This document shows, one piece after another, positions 19,101 to 26,416 of a DNA stretch of 64,000 bases (positions within the stretch are counted from its first letter, which is position 1; each line of letters starts with the position of its first letter). The notes under the pieces were generated by a model that worked only from the letters and a program-made list of their open reading frames with translations, ran no database searches and was not told where the DNA came from. The stretch is taken from NCBI GenBank assembly GCA_016187935.1, contig JACPIU010000035.1:1-64000 (forward strand), written 5' to 3'. The translations under genes were made by a program, and so were the position numbers. The DNA is from Bdellovibrio sp. (GTDB taxonomy: Bacteria; Bdellovibrionota; Bacteriovoracia; Bacteriovoracales; Bacteriovoracaceae).

Positions 19101-19365
19101 TAACGTTTCCGGGCTGCAAGAAAAGAAGACAAAAAGTCTGGTGGCCGCAGGTGCCAGCTTCGACTCTCGCTATTATGATTTCAAATTCAATTTCACTTTT
19201 GCCTTGGGACTGGCGACCATTTTTAAGGCCCATATAAAATATCTCTTGATGAAAGAAAAAATTTTTATTTATTTGGAATTTGAAAGGATGAGTTTTTCAA
19301 ATTCAGGCAGCGAAATCAGCTATCAGGCCTTTCGTCCCCAGCTTGGTCTCACATTCTTTTATTAA
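16183..19365 (+). CDS. large membrane-anchored FecR-domain protein
   Basis: A 1060-residue surface or periplasmic protein. An N-terminal span (LDTVLLLLSASFSVLFLFLLL, here ending before LIPD) anchors it. A FecR domain follows at about 50-150 (VRQTAGILLMRSNVVKIR, GDKIHAGDLIFTHANSRATV, LNSNTLIKI). The long middle part contains repeated fibronectin-like units, each ending in a YYW/YYR segment (GTYYWQIAQ, GIYYWRTKI, GIFYYRIAI, GKYFYRSVI). The last 150 residues have alternating strands ending LGLTFFY, like an outer-membrane barrel or beta-sandwich. It is divergent from the partner-switching operon with 82 bases between starts, so the two probably share control. Confidence 0.82.
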   Translation: MASLDSNNPIYTKPRGSTLDTVLLLLSASFSVLFLFLLLIPDHEIDTVRQTAGILLMRSNVVKIRQDHDWAWFEGQAGDKIHAGDLIFTHANSRATVDLSGGEKIKLNSNTLIKIAKSEDSNTSEIEIQKGIIEATMAQNGPVKKELSIKFKGKSYLLHSSGKNKTKLQFKSENKGGELFVLEGSAELKTGKGNILINSSNRINITGDGKDSVEKMSVVPVAPLNEETLVLELGRPHHVVKLKWQSHLSEHAEAFHLKIGTDPTLTTLVYSNPVTGHEYSFVPEGDGTYYWQIAQKEEKTSGPILSFNVFANDEPDISLNPAGPDYSLDDHIICSFQNMSQSLKLQYHLAIEGQNLEEHLTSNDGVFNYSFPRPGMYIFKARKEFNGYFSKEKTTSVNVNNFEMPMPPEIATPQDGQIDLHMREKSDQKGPNAIIISLVKPVPKYGLEVSLLAMKDKKEYFLRSEDDLTMVKLSAFDKYQIKARNYLKTHPNIVSPWSKAISYQVKELTRPNALPENGTRIELEKPSEKVTFSWKAPNKEDLLTEELLNTTYLFEIDDNPEFSGPDQQVTLENTTHFSISVDHPGIYYWRTKIITTTGEVLYSTPKKVEISPIPPPPAIEIQDLKLKIKFNQTRSPSLLDRFLQFMISSSYAASDENRGYVEISWPENKNAEYYLLQIFQDSNDQTPLIEKKLKQNTFIWEAPPSGIFYYRIAIIDFWQRQGSFGRLAKIEIEYDEKDLVAPDIELKQSPAESQIEGDETVYLLKIGKRISSVFPSFFQISKSSSAKSFDHPLIEKKVKASEGIQLKKKDFEPGKYFYRSVIKDAKTGQVIRSSPVSFFTIEKAASIPPIAHTLPEAMPPPELMAPVMSEKANESSLSYGPSKINLESQNGNKKATVDGIALKTLALHSQHNNLTIAGPFDSFHVNFFFEQGQVFSSDSYLRSFLNFTVAKSMLTNSLELGPLVHLESMTYFDNVSGLQEKKTKSLVAAGASFDSRYYDFKFNFTFALGLATIFKAHIKYLLMKEKIFIYLEFERMSFSNSGSEISYQAFRPQLGLTFFY

Positions 19366-19596
19366 GAAAGTTACCTCGTGAAGAATCAAGGGGATCAACG
19401 AATATATTTTTTAAAGGACAGTCTACAGAAGCTCAAAAAATGGGCATAAAACAGGCCTTTTCCAAATTTTCTTAAACATCCGCTCATGACTCTTAATCAC
19501 GCTAGCATACTGTAAATACTGCATTCCAAGGGAAAGTCTCGAATTGCAAAGAAGGCAGTGCCACATGCATTAAAATAGTTTCTATGAGAGGTACCT

Positions 19597-21360
19597 ATGA
19601 ACTACACAAAAAATGTTTATGGAATAAAACAGCTCGTGGTGCTCTTATTTATGTGTTCATTCGTAATTGCCATGGATGGTTTTTCAAAAGATGAAGGACC
19701 TCTTCTCTACTATGTAAAAGGCAATTTACGCGGTGGACATATCGAAATTCAAACCACTGTCAAAGCTTCGGAAAATGAAAGCACCACTAGGAAAAATTTT
19801 AAAGGCAAAGTGGCCTTACCTGAACATTTTGAAGTGGCAAAAGCATTCCTGTTCAGAAAAATCACAAATGCCACCTTACGTTTCGATAGCGACCTCGAAT
19901 GCGAATATCGATTAAGACATCCCCATGATCACCAAAAACTTCACTTTGTTGCTTGTAATGACCATGCCGTAGTTCCAGGAAAAGCTCTATCAGTGATAGG
20001 CCATATTGAGTTAAGTGCCACAGCAACAGGTTTTTTCCCTGCCAACGTTTCTGTCAAGGCCTTTTTAAAAATCCTTTCCAGCGATGAACAAGAAATCGGA
20101 TTAGTATTTCCGTATATCTCACCAACCGAAGGTCAGATTTTACAATTTAATGGAACTGCCTGGGTTCCCCGTGATTACATAGGAGATGGTCAAGCGATCG
20201 GTGATATTCTGGCCTGGGATGGGCAGCAATGGGCAGCAAGGGCCCTTGAATCATTACCTGGAGAAACAGGACCGCAAGGACCTATCGGGCCTACAGGCCC
20301 TCAAGGACCCCAGGGCATTCAAGGTCTGCAAGGAGAAAAAGGTGATGCGGGGATCGCCGGTACTGACGGCGCCCCTGGACCGCAAGGACCTATCGGCCCT
20401 ACAGGCCCTCAAGGACCCCAGGGAATTCAAGGCTTGCAAGGAGAGAAAGGTGATGCAGGGATCGCCGGTGCTAACGGCGCCCCTGGAGCGCAAGGCCCTC
20501 AAGGACCCCAGGGCATTCAAGGCTTGCAAGGAGAGAAAGGTGATGCGGGGATCGCCGGGGCTGACGGTGCCCCTGGAGCGCAAGGCCCTCAAGGACCCCA
20601 GGGCATTCAAGGTTTGAAAGGAGAGAAAGGTGATGCGGGGATCGCCGGTGCTGACGGTGCCCCTGGACCGCAAGGCCCACAAGGCCCCCAGGGCATTCAA
20701 GGTTTGCAGGGAGAAAAAGGTGATCCGGGTGTGGACGGTACGGATGCTTTTGTTCAACTTAATCTTGGTGCCGGTTTAGTCGGTGGTGTAAACGGCGTTG
20801 TGGTGAATAATGATACTGTGGCCGTCGATGTGGGCGTCAATGCGGGACAAATTCCACAGTTGGACAGCACCGGAAAAATTCCTGCATCAATGCTACCATC
20901 TCAACAATCTATCAGAGTGGCCTTTGCCAAAGATATCAAAAATCCCGGAGTCCATGGTGGTACATGTACCTCTGGCTCCTGGATGGTCAGAGATTTAAAT
21001 ACGCTTGAAGGTGATACGGAATTTATTTCTCTCTCAGGAAATAGCTTTACCTTGCAACCCGGGAAATATACCGTTCACATCGATGCCCCAGCATTCTTAT
21101 CCACCATGCACCAAGCAAGATTATACAATTTAACCTTATCTCAAGTCGCGATTTGGGGCTCTTCATCTTTATCCGCCAATAGCGGTGGTGGATCATTAAC
21201 TAATGCCTTTATCAAGGGACAATTAATCATCACAACGCCCACAAGTTTTAGAGTGGAACACAGATGTAATATTTCACGGGCAGATTTTGGTTTTGGTTAT
21301 GCCAATAACTTTGGAGGACCAGAAGTCTATACCCAGGCCATCATCACCAAAGTAGAATAG
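19597..21360 (+). CDS. secreted collagen-like repeat protein
   Basis: A 587-residue exported protein. The Sec signal includes LVVLLFMCSFVIAMDGFS. An N-terminal globular domain of about 190 residues contains two cysteines. Residues 222-383 are 54 uninterrupted Gly-x-y triplets of collagen type, and the remaining 200 residues form a beta-rich C-terminal domain with two cysteines (GGTCTSGS, EHRCNIS), resembling trimeric heads of bacterial collagen-like and phage-tail-fibre-like proteins. Bacterial collagen-like proteins form trimeric stalks; the head domains here suggest a surface fibre or adhesin. A good ribosome site (gagaggt) precedes the ATG. The glycine-rich gene downstream may be in the same unit (54-base gap). 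Confidence 0.85.
   Translation: MNYTKNVYGIKQLVVLLFMCSFVIAMDGFSKDEGPLLYYVKGNLRGGHIEIQTTVKASENESTTRKNFKGKVALPEHFEVAKAFLFRKITNATLRFDSDLECEYRLRHPHDHQKLHFVACNDHAVVPGKALSVIGHIELSATATGFFPANVSVKAFLKILSSDEQEIGLVFPYISPTEGQILQFNGTAWVPRDYIGDGQAIGDILAWDGQQWAARALESLPGETGPQGPIGPTGPQGPQGIQGLQGEKGDAGIAGTDGAPGPQGPIGPTGPQGPQGIQGLQGEKGDAGIAGANGAPGAQGPQGPQGIQGLQGEKGDAGIAGADGAPGAQGPQGPQGIQGLKGEKGDAGIAGADGAPGPQGPQGPQGIQGLQGEKGDPGVDGTDAFVQLNLGAGLVGGVNGVVVNNDTVAVDVGVNAGQIPQLDSTGKIPASMLPSQQSIRVAFAKDIKNPGVHGGTCTSGSWMVRDLNTLEGDTEFISLSGNSFTLQPGKYTVHIDAPAFLSTMHQARLYNLTLSQVAIWGSSSLSANSGGGSLTNAFIKGQLIITTPTSFRVEHRCNISRADFGFGYANNFGGPEVYTQAIITKVE
20260..20745 (+). repeat. in-frame tandem repeat encoding collagen Gly-x-y triplets
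   Basis: The DNA is built of five near-identical blocks. The first two span about 108 bases (36 residues, with an extra GPIGPT insert); later ones span 90 bases (30 residues: GAQ, GPQ, GPQ, GIQ, GLQ, GEK, GDA, GIA, GAD, GAP). Copies differ mostly at third positions and a few residues (GTD, GAN, GAD), so they are recent duplications likely to vary in number between strains. Confidence 0.95.
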
Positions 21361-21414
21361 TTGATATTTTGACATTTCGATTGGAAAAAAAATAATTAGG
21401 CCTAAAATTCAAGT

Positions 21415-22566
21415 ATGGTTTTACTTTTTCTATTGGTCGCAGGCTTCTTTCATATTGCAGGAGCACAAGAGTTTGATGCCGGAAATGGAAGCTTAGGGGC
21501 CTGTACTGCGGCCACTTTTACCTCAGGTGGGACTTATCAATGCGCCAGTGTCAGCATTAATGCCCCCGTGACTATTACCACAGGCGGAAATGTTTTGATC
21601 AAAAGTACAGGGGAAGTGCTGATAAACGACGTTATCACGATCGCAGGACAAAATGGAGATCATGGAGGCAATCTATTCGCCCCCGGCAATATTTCATCGG
21701 GCGGAGCGCCCGGCCCAGGCGGGTTAGATGGAGGTTCCTGTGATGGGAACAATACCTGTGTCAGTCCTGACAATGACGGTTCCGGAGGGGCATCAGGGGG
21801 AGCTATGTATACTGGCTTTGGCGGAGGACAAGGAGGTGGCGGTGGCGGAGGTGGTAGTCACGGAGTGATTGGATCAGCAGGCACCAAAGGTGCCACAGCA
21901 GATGGTGGAAATGGAGGAAATTCGGGAGCGACCTTCGGTGATGAAAATAACTTTGAAACCAGTTTTTCCGGTGGTGCCGGTGGTGGTGGCGGAGGTGTCG
22001 GGCAAGATGGAGGCCTCAATGACACTTTGGGGGCCGGTGGTGGCGGAGGCGGAGGAGCTATTAGAATCGAAGCACAAGGTTCCATCCGTATCACCGCAAC
22101 CGGCGCAATTAATGCCAATGGAGGCAATGGGGGCGCGGGAACATTAACTGCACCCAATGGCCCAGGAGGCGGTGGTGGTGGTGGCGCGGGAGGGGCCATT
22201 TTTTTACAAAGTCTCATGAGTATAACTTTGGATAATGCCGGACTGCTCAATGTATCAGGCGGAACTGGAGGCGCAGGGCAAGGCGGTGGAGATGGCGACG
22301 GTGGTGCCGGAGGACGCGGCAGAATTCGTCTGGACGATACAGACGGAATCATCGCCAATGCGCCGGCCTTCAGCGTGAAAAAAATCTTATCGGGAAATGC
22401 CAGTGGGGCCACGCTTGATTCAATTTCCAGCGATATCTCGTGCGCAAGTCTGACTATGATTGACTACAATGAAAATAACCATCCTCAAAATCCGTTAAAT
22501 ATGATTGTAAGTTTTTTATGTGGCCTTTTTCTTATTCGATTTTTTCGACTTTCAAAAGACTCTTGA
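21415..22566 (+). CDS. secreted glycine-rich protein with C-terminal hydrophobic tail
   Basis: A 383-residue exported protein. Signal MVLLFLLVAGFFHIAGAQ leads to a short domain with Cys pairs, then a region of about 220 residues with poly-Gly and GGAGG/GGNGG runs broken by short strand-forming segments (IRIEAQGSIRITATGAI; AIFLQSLMSITLDNAGLL). This looks like a beta-helix with glycine-rich loops. The C-terminus has a hydrophobic stretch (MIVSFLCGLFLIRFF) followed by basic residues, which resembles a sorting tail or membrane anchor. No obvious ribosome site lies before the ATG. Its end overlaps the convergent BON gene by 35 bases. Confidence 0.78.
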   Translation: MVLLFLLVAGFFHIAGAQEFDAGNGSLGACTAATFTSGGTYQCASVSINAPVTITTGGNVLIKSTGEVLINDVITIAGQNGDHGGNLFAPGNISSGGAPGPGGLDGGSCDGNNTCVSPDNDGSGGASGGAMYTGFGGGQGGGGGGGGSHGVIGSAGTKGATADGGNGGNSGATFGDENNFETSFSGGAGGGGGGVGQDGGLNDTLGAGGGGGGGAIRIEAQGSIRITATGAINANGGNGGAGTLTAPNGPGGGGGGGAGGAIFLQSLMSITLDNAGLLNVSGGTGGAGQGGGDGDGGAGGRGRIRLDDTDGIIANAPAFSVKKILSGNASGATLDSISSDISCASLTMIDYNENNHPQNPLNMIVSFLCGLFLIRFFRLSKDS

Positions 22567-22846
22567 CCGATTTCACCCCTCTGATTTGCTTGATTTTTTC
22601 CATAAGACTATCTTCAATCTCCCTGTTAGGCACAAATCCCTGGAGCACGACATCTCCCTGTATTGTGGTGACATCAATTTTGAAATACTGAGCATCTGGA
22701 TCCTCCACAATGATCGAATTGACTTTTGCTGTGATCACCGAATCATCAAGATATTCACCGGCGGTTTCACCTTTCATTTTAGCGCAGGCCGAGAAGTGGG
22801 TTGGAGCGATGATCATTAACAATACTATAACAACAATCCACTTCAT
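22532..22846 (-). CDS. BON-domain lipoprotein
   Basis: A 104-residue envelope protein. The signal ends in FSAC, so it is probably a lipoprotein. One BON domain follows: LDDSVITAKVNSIIV, FKIDVTTIQGDVVLQGFV (the conserved Gly in the strand pair), then IRGVKSVKSLLKV. BON proteins (OsmY/DolP type) bind phospholipid or stabilise the envelope under osmotic stress. Strong ribosome site aggaga before the ATG. The nearby CsbD and DUF1328 genes are companions of BON genes in many proteobacteria. Confidence 0.88.
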   Translation of the reverse strand: MKWIVVIVLLMIIAPTHFSACAKMKGETAGEYLDDSVITAKVNSIIVEDPDAQYFKIDVTTIQGDVVLQGFVPNREIEDSLMEKIKQIRGVKSVKSLLKVEKIE

Positions 22847-23044
22847 TAATTTTCTCTCCTGTGATTTTTTTTCAATATTGCCTCAAACACCAAAATTACT
22901 GCAAGATGAATGAAATTATTCGACACATGGTATTTCGTCACTTTTAAAAATCATTCCGTCCTTCAGACTTTGTCATTTCAAAAATATGCTGAACATTTTA
23001 ATTTCAAATACCAAATTGACTGGAGAAATTAATCAAAGGATTTT

Positions 23045-23716
23045 ATGAATTATTTAAAAAAGTTATATCGTCAATGTTCTCTCTATTTATTCGTTCTGTC
23101 CGTGTTCACGTCCGCAAATTGCCTACAGGCCAATGAAAGTTCACGGAAGGCAACCCAAAATTACTCAGAAGAAGCGGTAAAACTTAAAACAGATTTAAGA
23201 AAGCTTTGGGAAGACCACATAGTCTGGACCAGAAATTATATCATCAGTTCCTTGGCCGACTTAGAAGATGCTGCTAAAGTTGCTGAGAGGCTGTTGCTTA
23301 ATCAAGATGATATCGGGAACGCCATTAAACCTTACTACGGAGAAGAGGCGGCAAAAAAATTGTCCGGTCTCTTAAGATATCATATTTTAATCGCTGTTGA
23401 TGTCATAAAAGCGGCCAAAGAAAATAATGCCGTAAACCTCGCTAATGCCCAGAAGAGATGGACTGTGAATGGCAAGGACATTGCCGACTTCTTAAGCAAA
23501 GCTAATCCCCATTTGAACAAGAACGAGCTTGAAAAAATGATGGCAACCCATCTCAGCTTAACCACGGATGAGGTAGTTTACCGTCTTAAAAAGGACTGGG
23601 CCGGAGATATCGTTGCTTACGATAAGGGACACGTCCATATGCTCATGTTTTCAGATACCCTTGCCATGGGAATCGTAAAACAATTCCCAAAAACTTTTAA
23701 AACTGGCCCACAATAA
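23045..23716 (+). CDS. exported helical protein with an LWEDHxxWTRN motif
   Basis: A 223-residue exported protein. A basic start and hydrophobic segment (LYLFVLSVFTSANCL) are followed by an all-helical domain containing LRKLWEDHIVWTRNYI, then DDIGNAIKPYYGEEAAKKLSG (here split by reading) and LLRYHILIAVDVIKAAK. This pattern recurs in small stress-associated proteins of many bacteria, but the function is unknown to me. His and Trp residues in the first helix could bind metal. Start ATG at 23045 with AAAGGA upstream. It lies within the BON/CsbD/DUF1328 group and ends in a clear terminator. Confidence 0.74.
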   Translation: MNYLKKLYRQCSLYLFVLSVFTSANCLQANESSRKATQNYSEEAVKLKTDLRKLWEDHIVWTRNYIISSLADLEDAAKVAERLLLNQDDIGNAIKPYYGEEAAKKLSGLLRYHILIAVDVIKAAKENNAVNLANAQKRWTVNGKDIADFLSKANPHLNKNELEKMMATHLSLTTDEVVYRLKKDWAGDIVAYDKGHVHMLMFSDTLAMGIVKQFPKTFKTGPQ

Positions 23717-23729
23717 TGGGCCAAGTTTT
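23704..23729 (+). terminator. rho-independent terminator overlapping a stop codon
   Basis: Stem TGGCCCA / TGGGCCA with a six-base loop, followed by AAGTTTTATT. The loop contains the TAA stop of the preceding gene, so the message ends immediately after the coding region. Confidence 0.75.
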
Positions 23730-23756
23730 ATTGGCACCACGGTGGTAGTCCTGTTT

Positions 23757-24011
23757 TCATTGTTTAAGGTTCTTTTTCATTCCTTCAATTGTTCGATCTT
23801 TTTTTTGGTCAAAGCGTGCAAAAATACTGGCGACTTTCTTACTATAACTGCTTTGTGCTTTCCCATATCTCTGCTGCAAGAGACCGCTGATGGCCTTAAG
23901 ATCACCTTTCGTCTTATCAAGTTCATCATCGGTCAATTTACCCCATGCTTTTTGAATCTCGCCTTTAATCTCACGCCATTTTCCTTTAACCGTATTTTCA
24001 TTTAAGGCCAT
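23757..24011 (-). CDS. CsbD-family stress protein
   Basis: An 84-residue hydrophilic protein. The first half is a textbook CsbD domain (ENTVKGKWREIKGEIQKAWG, LTDDELDKTKGDLKAISGLL). CsbD-like proteins are abundant, weakly structured proteins made under general stress or in stationary phase; their molecular role is unsettled. A very strong ribosome site (aaaggagg) precedes the ATG. It stands in the same direction as DUF1328 downstream of a 64-base gap. Confidence 0.93.
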   Translation of the reverse strand: MALNENTVKGKWREIKGEIQKAWGKLTDDELDKTKGDLKAISGLLQQRYGKAQSSYSKKVASIFARFDQKKDRTIEGMKKNLKQ

Positions 24012-24075
24012 CGAATCCTCCTTTTCCTTTGTTCAAGTTATTTTCCGACAGAAATAGCTATCTCAGCTCTTACTT

Positions 24076-24255
24076 TCAAAGTGGTTTTTGGTGTCTTCCT
24101 GTGAATATTGCCACAAAAAAGGAAATCACTGAGAGTATCAAAAATACAACTAGAAGTGATTTGCCAATCTCTACTGAAAGTCCGGCAACACCGTAAGCGC
24201 CAAATAAAATAGCGACAATTGCCAAAACAAAAAAAGCAATAGCTGCACGAATCAT
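24076..24255 (-). CDS. DUF1328 (YtjA) small membrane protein
   Basis: A 59-residue protein with two hydrophobic helices (AAIAFFVLAIVAILFGAYGVA and LLVVFLILSVISFFVAIFTG) and a short basic tail, matching the YtjA/DUF1328 family of tiny inner-membrane proteins. Start is the ATG at 24255, preceded by gaaggagg; the longer frame would add eight codons containing that site. Usually found with CsbD and BON genes, as here. Confidence 0.9.
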   Translation of the reverse strand: MIRAAIAFFVLAIVAILFGAYGVAGLSVEIGKSLLVVFLILSVISFFVAIFTGRHQKPL

Positions 24256-24412
24256 ATAACCTCCTTCGGTCGTTAACACATATTCATTTCACCTTAATTT
24301 TTTAAATTGGGATATGATCACACTCACTTCTAACGATCTACGACCTCATGGAAAAAATGGTGACCAAAATACTTGTTATTAACAATAAGCGGCTTTAGCA
24401 GGTTGTTGAAAT

Positions 24413-24892
24413 TCAAAAATTAAAATGCAGGCCAAGCATTAGGTCCATATCGACATCGGTTTCCTGGACAATATCAAGAGTGAGATTTGATTTGAGGAAA
24501 GCTTCCAGCGGTGCTGACTCAAACGCATAAGATAGGCCCAGTGTTGCACTGGGACCCAATTCAATATCCTTATCATGAAATTTTTTGTAACTTTGATCGA
24601 AGATGGCAATTTCTCCGCCGAATCCATAAAACCAGCGGAAGGGTTTGAGCGGCATATCGGCAAATCTTTTCCACCAAATATAATGAGAGGCAAAGTTAAC
24701 CTCATCTCCATCGCTAAAATCGAAGGCTAAGACTGAATGCAGGCTTCTTGTCTCGTGCATGAAATAATTCAGCGACAATCCCGTCGGGTCTCCGATCACG
24801 GCACCAAGGCCCCATTGAGGAACGGCTGCCAGGGCAGTAAAATTACATGAAAAAAAAGCAAGTATGATAATAAATTTTTTTTTCAAGCACAT
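24413..24892 (-). CDS. small outer-membrane-like protein
   Basis: A 159-residue exported protein. A signal peptide (KKKFIIILAFFSCNFTALAAV) is followed by alternating aromatic and polar residues and ends MDLMLGLHFNF; a terminal Phe after alternating hydrophobics is a mark of outer-membrane beta barrels. The segment WGLGAVIGDPTGLSLNYFM resembles the first strand of small DUF3996-type or OmpW-like barrels, but the family was not pinned down. AAGGA lies 12 bases before the ATG. Confidence 0.66.
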   Translation of the reverse strand: MCLKKKFIIILAFFSCNFTALAAVPQWGLGAVIGDPTGLSLNYFMHETRSLHSVLAFDFSDGDEVNFASHYIWWKRFADMPLKPFRWFYGFGGEIAIFDQSYKKFHDKDIELGPSATLGLSYAFESAPLEAFLKSNLTLDIVQETDVDMDLMLGLHFNF

Positions 24893-24978
24893 GAGTCGAA
24901 ATCCTTCTGTCTAATTTATTCCTTTCTTAACAAAAAAAGGACGCTGGGGGTAATATTTTCAAATGAGATTAGTTTTGA

Positions 24979-25377
24979 TCAGCGTTGATACTGATTGCAA
25001 AAATCGACTTTCACCTGACGGGTGATATGGCGAAGTTGCACAACGATACAATCCACGTCAGAGGAATAGACGTGGACAGTGAAGCACTCATAAGGTTTGT
25101 TATGACTGATATTCCACTTCATATTGGCCCGACATTGTGAATAGCCATGCCTATTCACACACGCCCACTCTCCTTTTATACAATCGTAAACCAATCCCCG
25201 GCCCCATACTTTATAAGTCGGAGGCGCGACATATCTGTCCTGCATTTGTGGTGTGTTGTAATTCCCTGCTTCAAGCGAGTGATCTGTATTAGATAATTCG
25301 CGTGCAATCCAAAACAAGATCATTATTGCCGTCATAACGACAATAATTCTCGAGATAAATCCTTCAGATAGAAACAT
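24979..25377 (-). CDS. Cys-rich membrane-anchored protein, family A copy 1
   Basis: A single membrane span (IIVVMTAIMILFWIA) anchors a domain of about 90 residues with six cysteines. It is clearly related to the protein at 60605-60913: both share GLVYxC, then WACVN, then QCRxNMxWN, then ECxxxxVY, then DC and a final DFCN. The evenly kept cysteines imply three disulfides in the periplasm or outside. Start chosen is the ATG at 25377; an upstream TTG at 25422 would add 15 residues. The function is unknown; no wider family was recognised. Confidence 0.66.
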   Translation of the reverse strand: MFLSEGFISRIIVVMTAIMILFWIARELSNTDHSLEAGNYNTPQMQDRYVAPPTYKVWGRGLVYDCIKGEWACVNRHGYSQCRANMKWNISHNKPYECFTVHVYSSDVDCIVVQLRHITRQVKVDFCNQYQR

Positions 25378-25655
25378 GCCTGCACCCAAGTATGATTTAA
25401 ACAGACGATATTTCTTAGACAATGACTTCTTAGTATGTGTTCATCTAACCCTCGTCATTCAATTTTTATAAATGCATAATTTATGGCCATCACAACCAAT
25501 CTCACCAGCACAGCAAGCATTTAATTTCGAAGAGTGACATCTAAGTCTTTTTTGAAATTCTATTCCTCATTTAAAATAAAACAAAATATTGAGGCCAAAC
25601 TACAATGATTCTTGGATCTTGAGTGTATCTTTTCCAATTGAACTTTAACAAATAT

Positions 25656-26237
25656 TCAATTTGCTTTCTTTAAAAAACGGGTAAGTAAAACGATTTGGGT
25701 GCCATTCACTCGCCCTTCGATTTGCTCGGGGTTGGAGGTCAAAGATATATTTTTTACCAGTGTCCCACGTTTAGCGGTAAAATTGGCACCTTTCACATCT
25801 AGATCTTTAATCAGGGTGACCGAGTCTCCCTGTGCAAGAATGGTTCCATTGCTGTCTTTAGTTACCGCGCCCTTCTCTTCAAGGCCCGCTTCCAGTTCTA
25901 TTCCACTTTGGGCCCATGCTAAATCTGCTTCTTCAAGGTAGAGTTGCTCAAGTAAATCTTGGGCCCAATTTTCTTGGTTTAAATTCTTCAAAATTCTCCA
26001 TGCCATGACTTTGGCCGCACTGACTTCACTCCAAATAGTTTCATTTAAGCAGCGCCAGTGATTGGGATCGAAGTTGGCGGGATTGTTAATTTGTTCTGTA
26101 CATATAGCACACAATAAAAGCGCTTTCTCTGCGCTTCCCTCGAAAGGCTTGGCATCATAGACTGTCAAATTGTTTGCAGAAGAGCATAATTCACATTTAC
26201 CAGCACTTCTTTTTGTCAATAGGTCCAATGTACTCAT
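25656..26237 (-). CDS. PhnA/YjdM-family zinc-ribbon protein
   Basis: A 193-residue protein with an N-terminal zinc ribbon (GKCELCSSANNL and LLCAICTEQI, two CxxC pairs). The second half is the PhnA C-terminal barrel (DSNGTILAQGDSVTLIKDLD, GTLVKNISL, EGRVNGTQIVLLTRFLKK). The PhnA name comes from the E. coli phosphonate region, but the protein is not part of C-P lyase and its role is unknown. The ATG at 26237 has a gggga site; the longer frame adds 18 residues without domain content. It is longer than the usual 110-residue PhnA because of a helical insert between the two parts. Confidence 0.86.
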   Translation of the reverse strand: MSTLDLLTKRSAGKCELCSSANNLTVYDAKPFEGSAEKALLLCAICTEQINNPANFDPNHWRCLNETIWSEVSAAKVMAWRILKNLNQENWAQDLLEQLYLEEADLAWAQSGIELEAGLEEKGAVTKDSNGTILAQGDSVTLIKDLDVKGANFTAKRGTLVKNISLTSNPEQIEGRVNGTQIVLLTRFLKKAN

Positions 26238-26416
26238 GACATCCCCAAGAAAAATGCAATTGATTAGCTTTGAGTAAATACTATCGCCCAATTACCTATG
26301 GCAATATAAAAAAGATGATTTCGTCCTAATTTTGCGGCAGTGTTTACCCGTTATTTATCATTGCTCGGTGGTCTAATACCATTGACTGGGAGAAGAGCAA
26401 TTGGCCAAGGAACAAT

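Noticed and set aside
19379-19450. 23-codon GTG ORF after the large FecR gene
   Set aside because: No ribosome site and no conserved feature; chance frame.
20254-20757. Long minus-strand ORF opposite the collagen repeats
   Set aside because: A shadow created by the repetitive Gly-x-y DNA; low complexity and no ribosome site.
21858-22412. 184-residue Pro-rich minus-strand ORF opposite the glycine-rich gene
   Set aside because: Proline runs are the reverse complement of glycine codons; a shadow.
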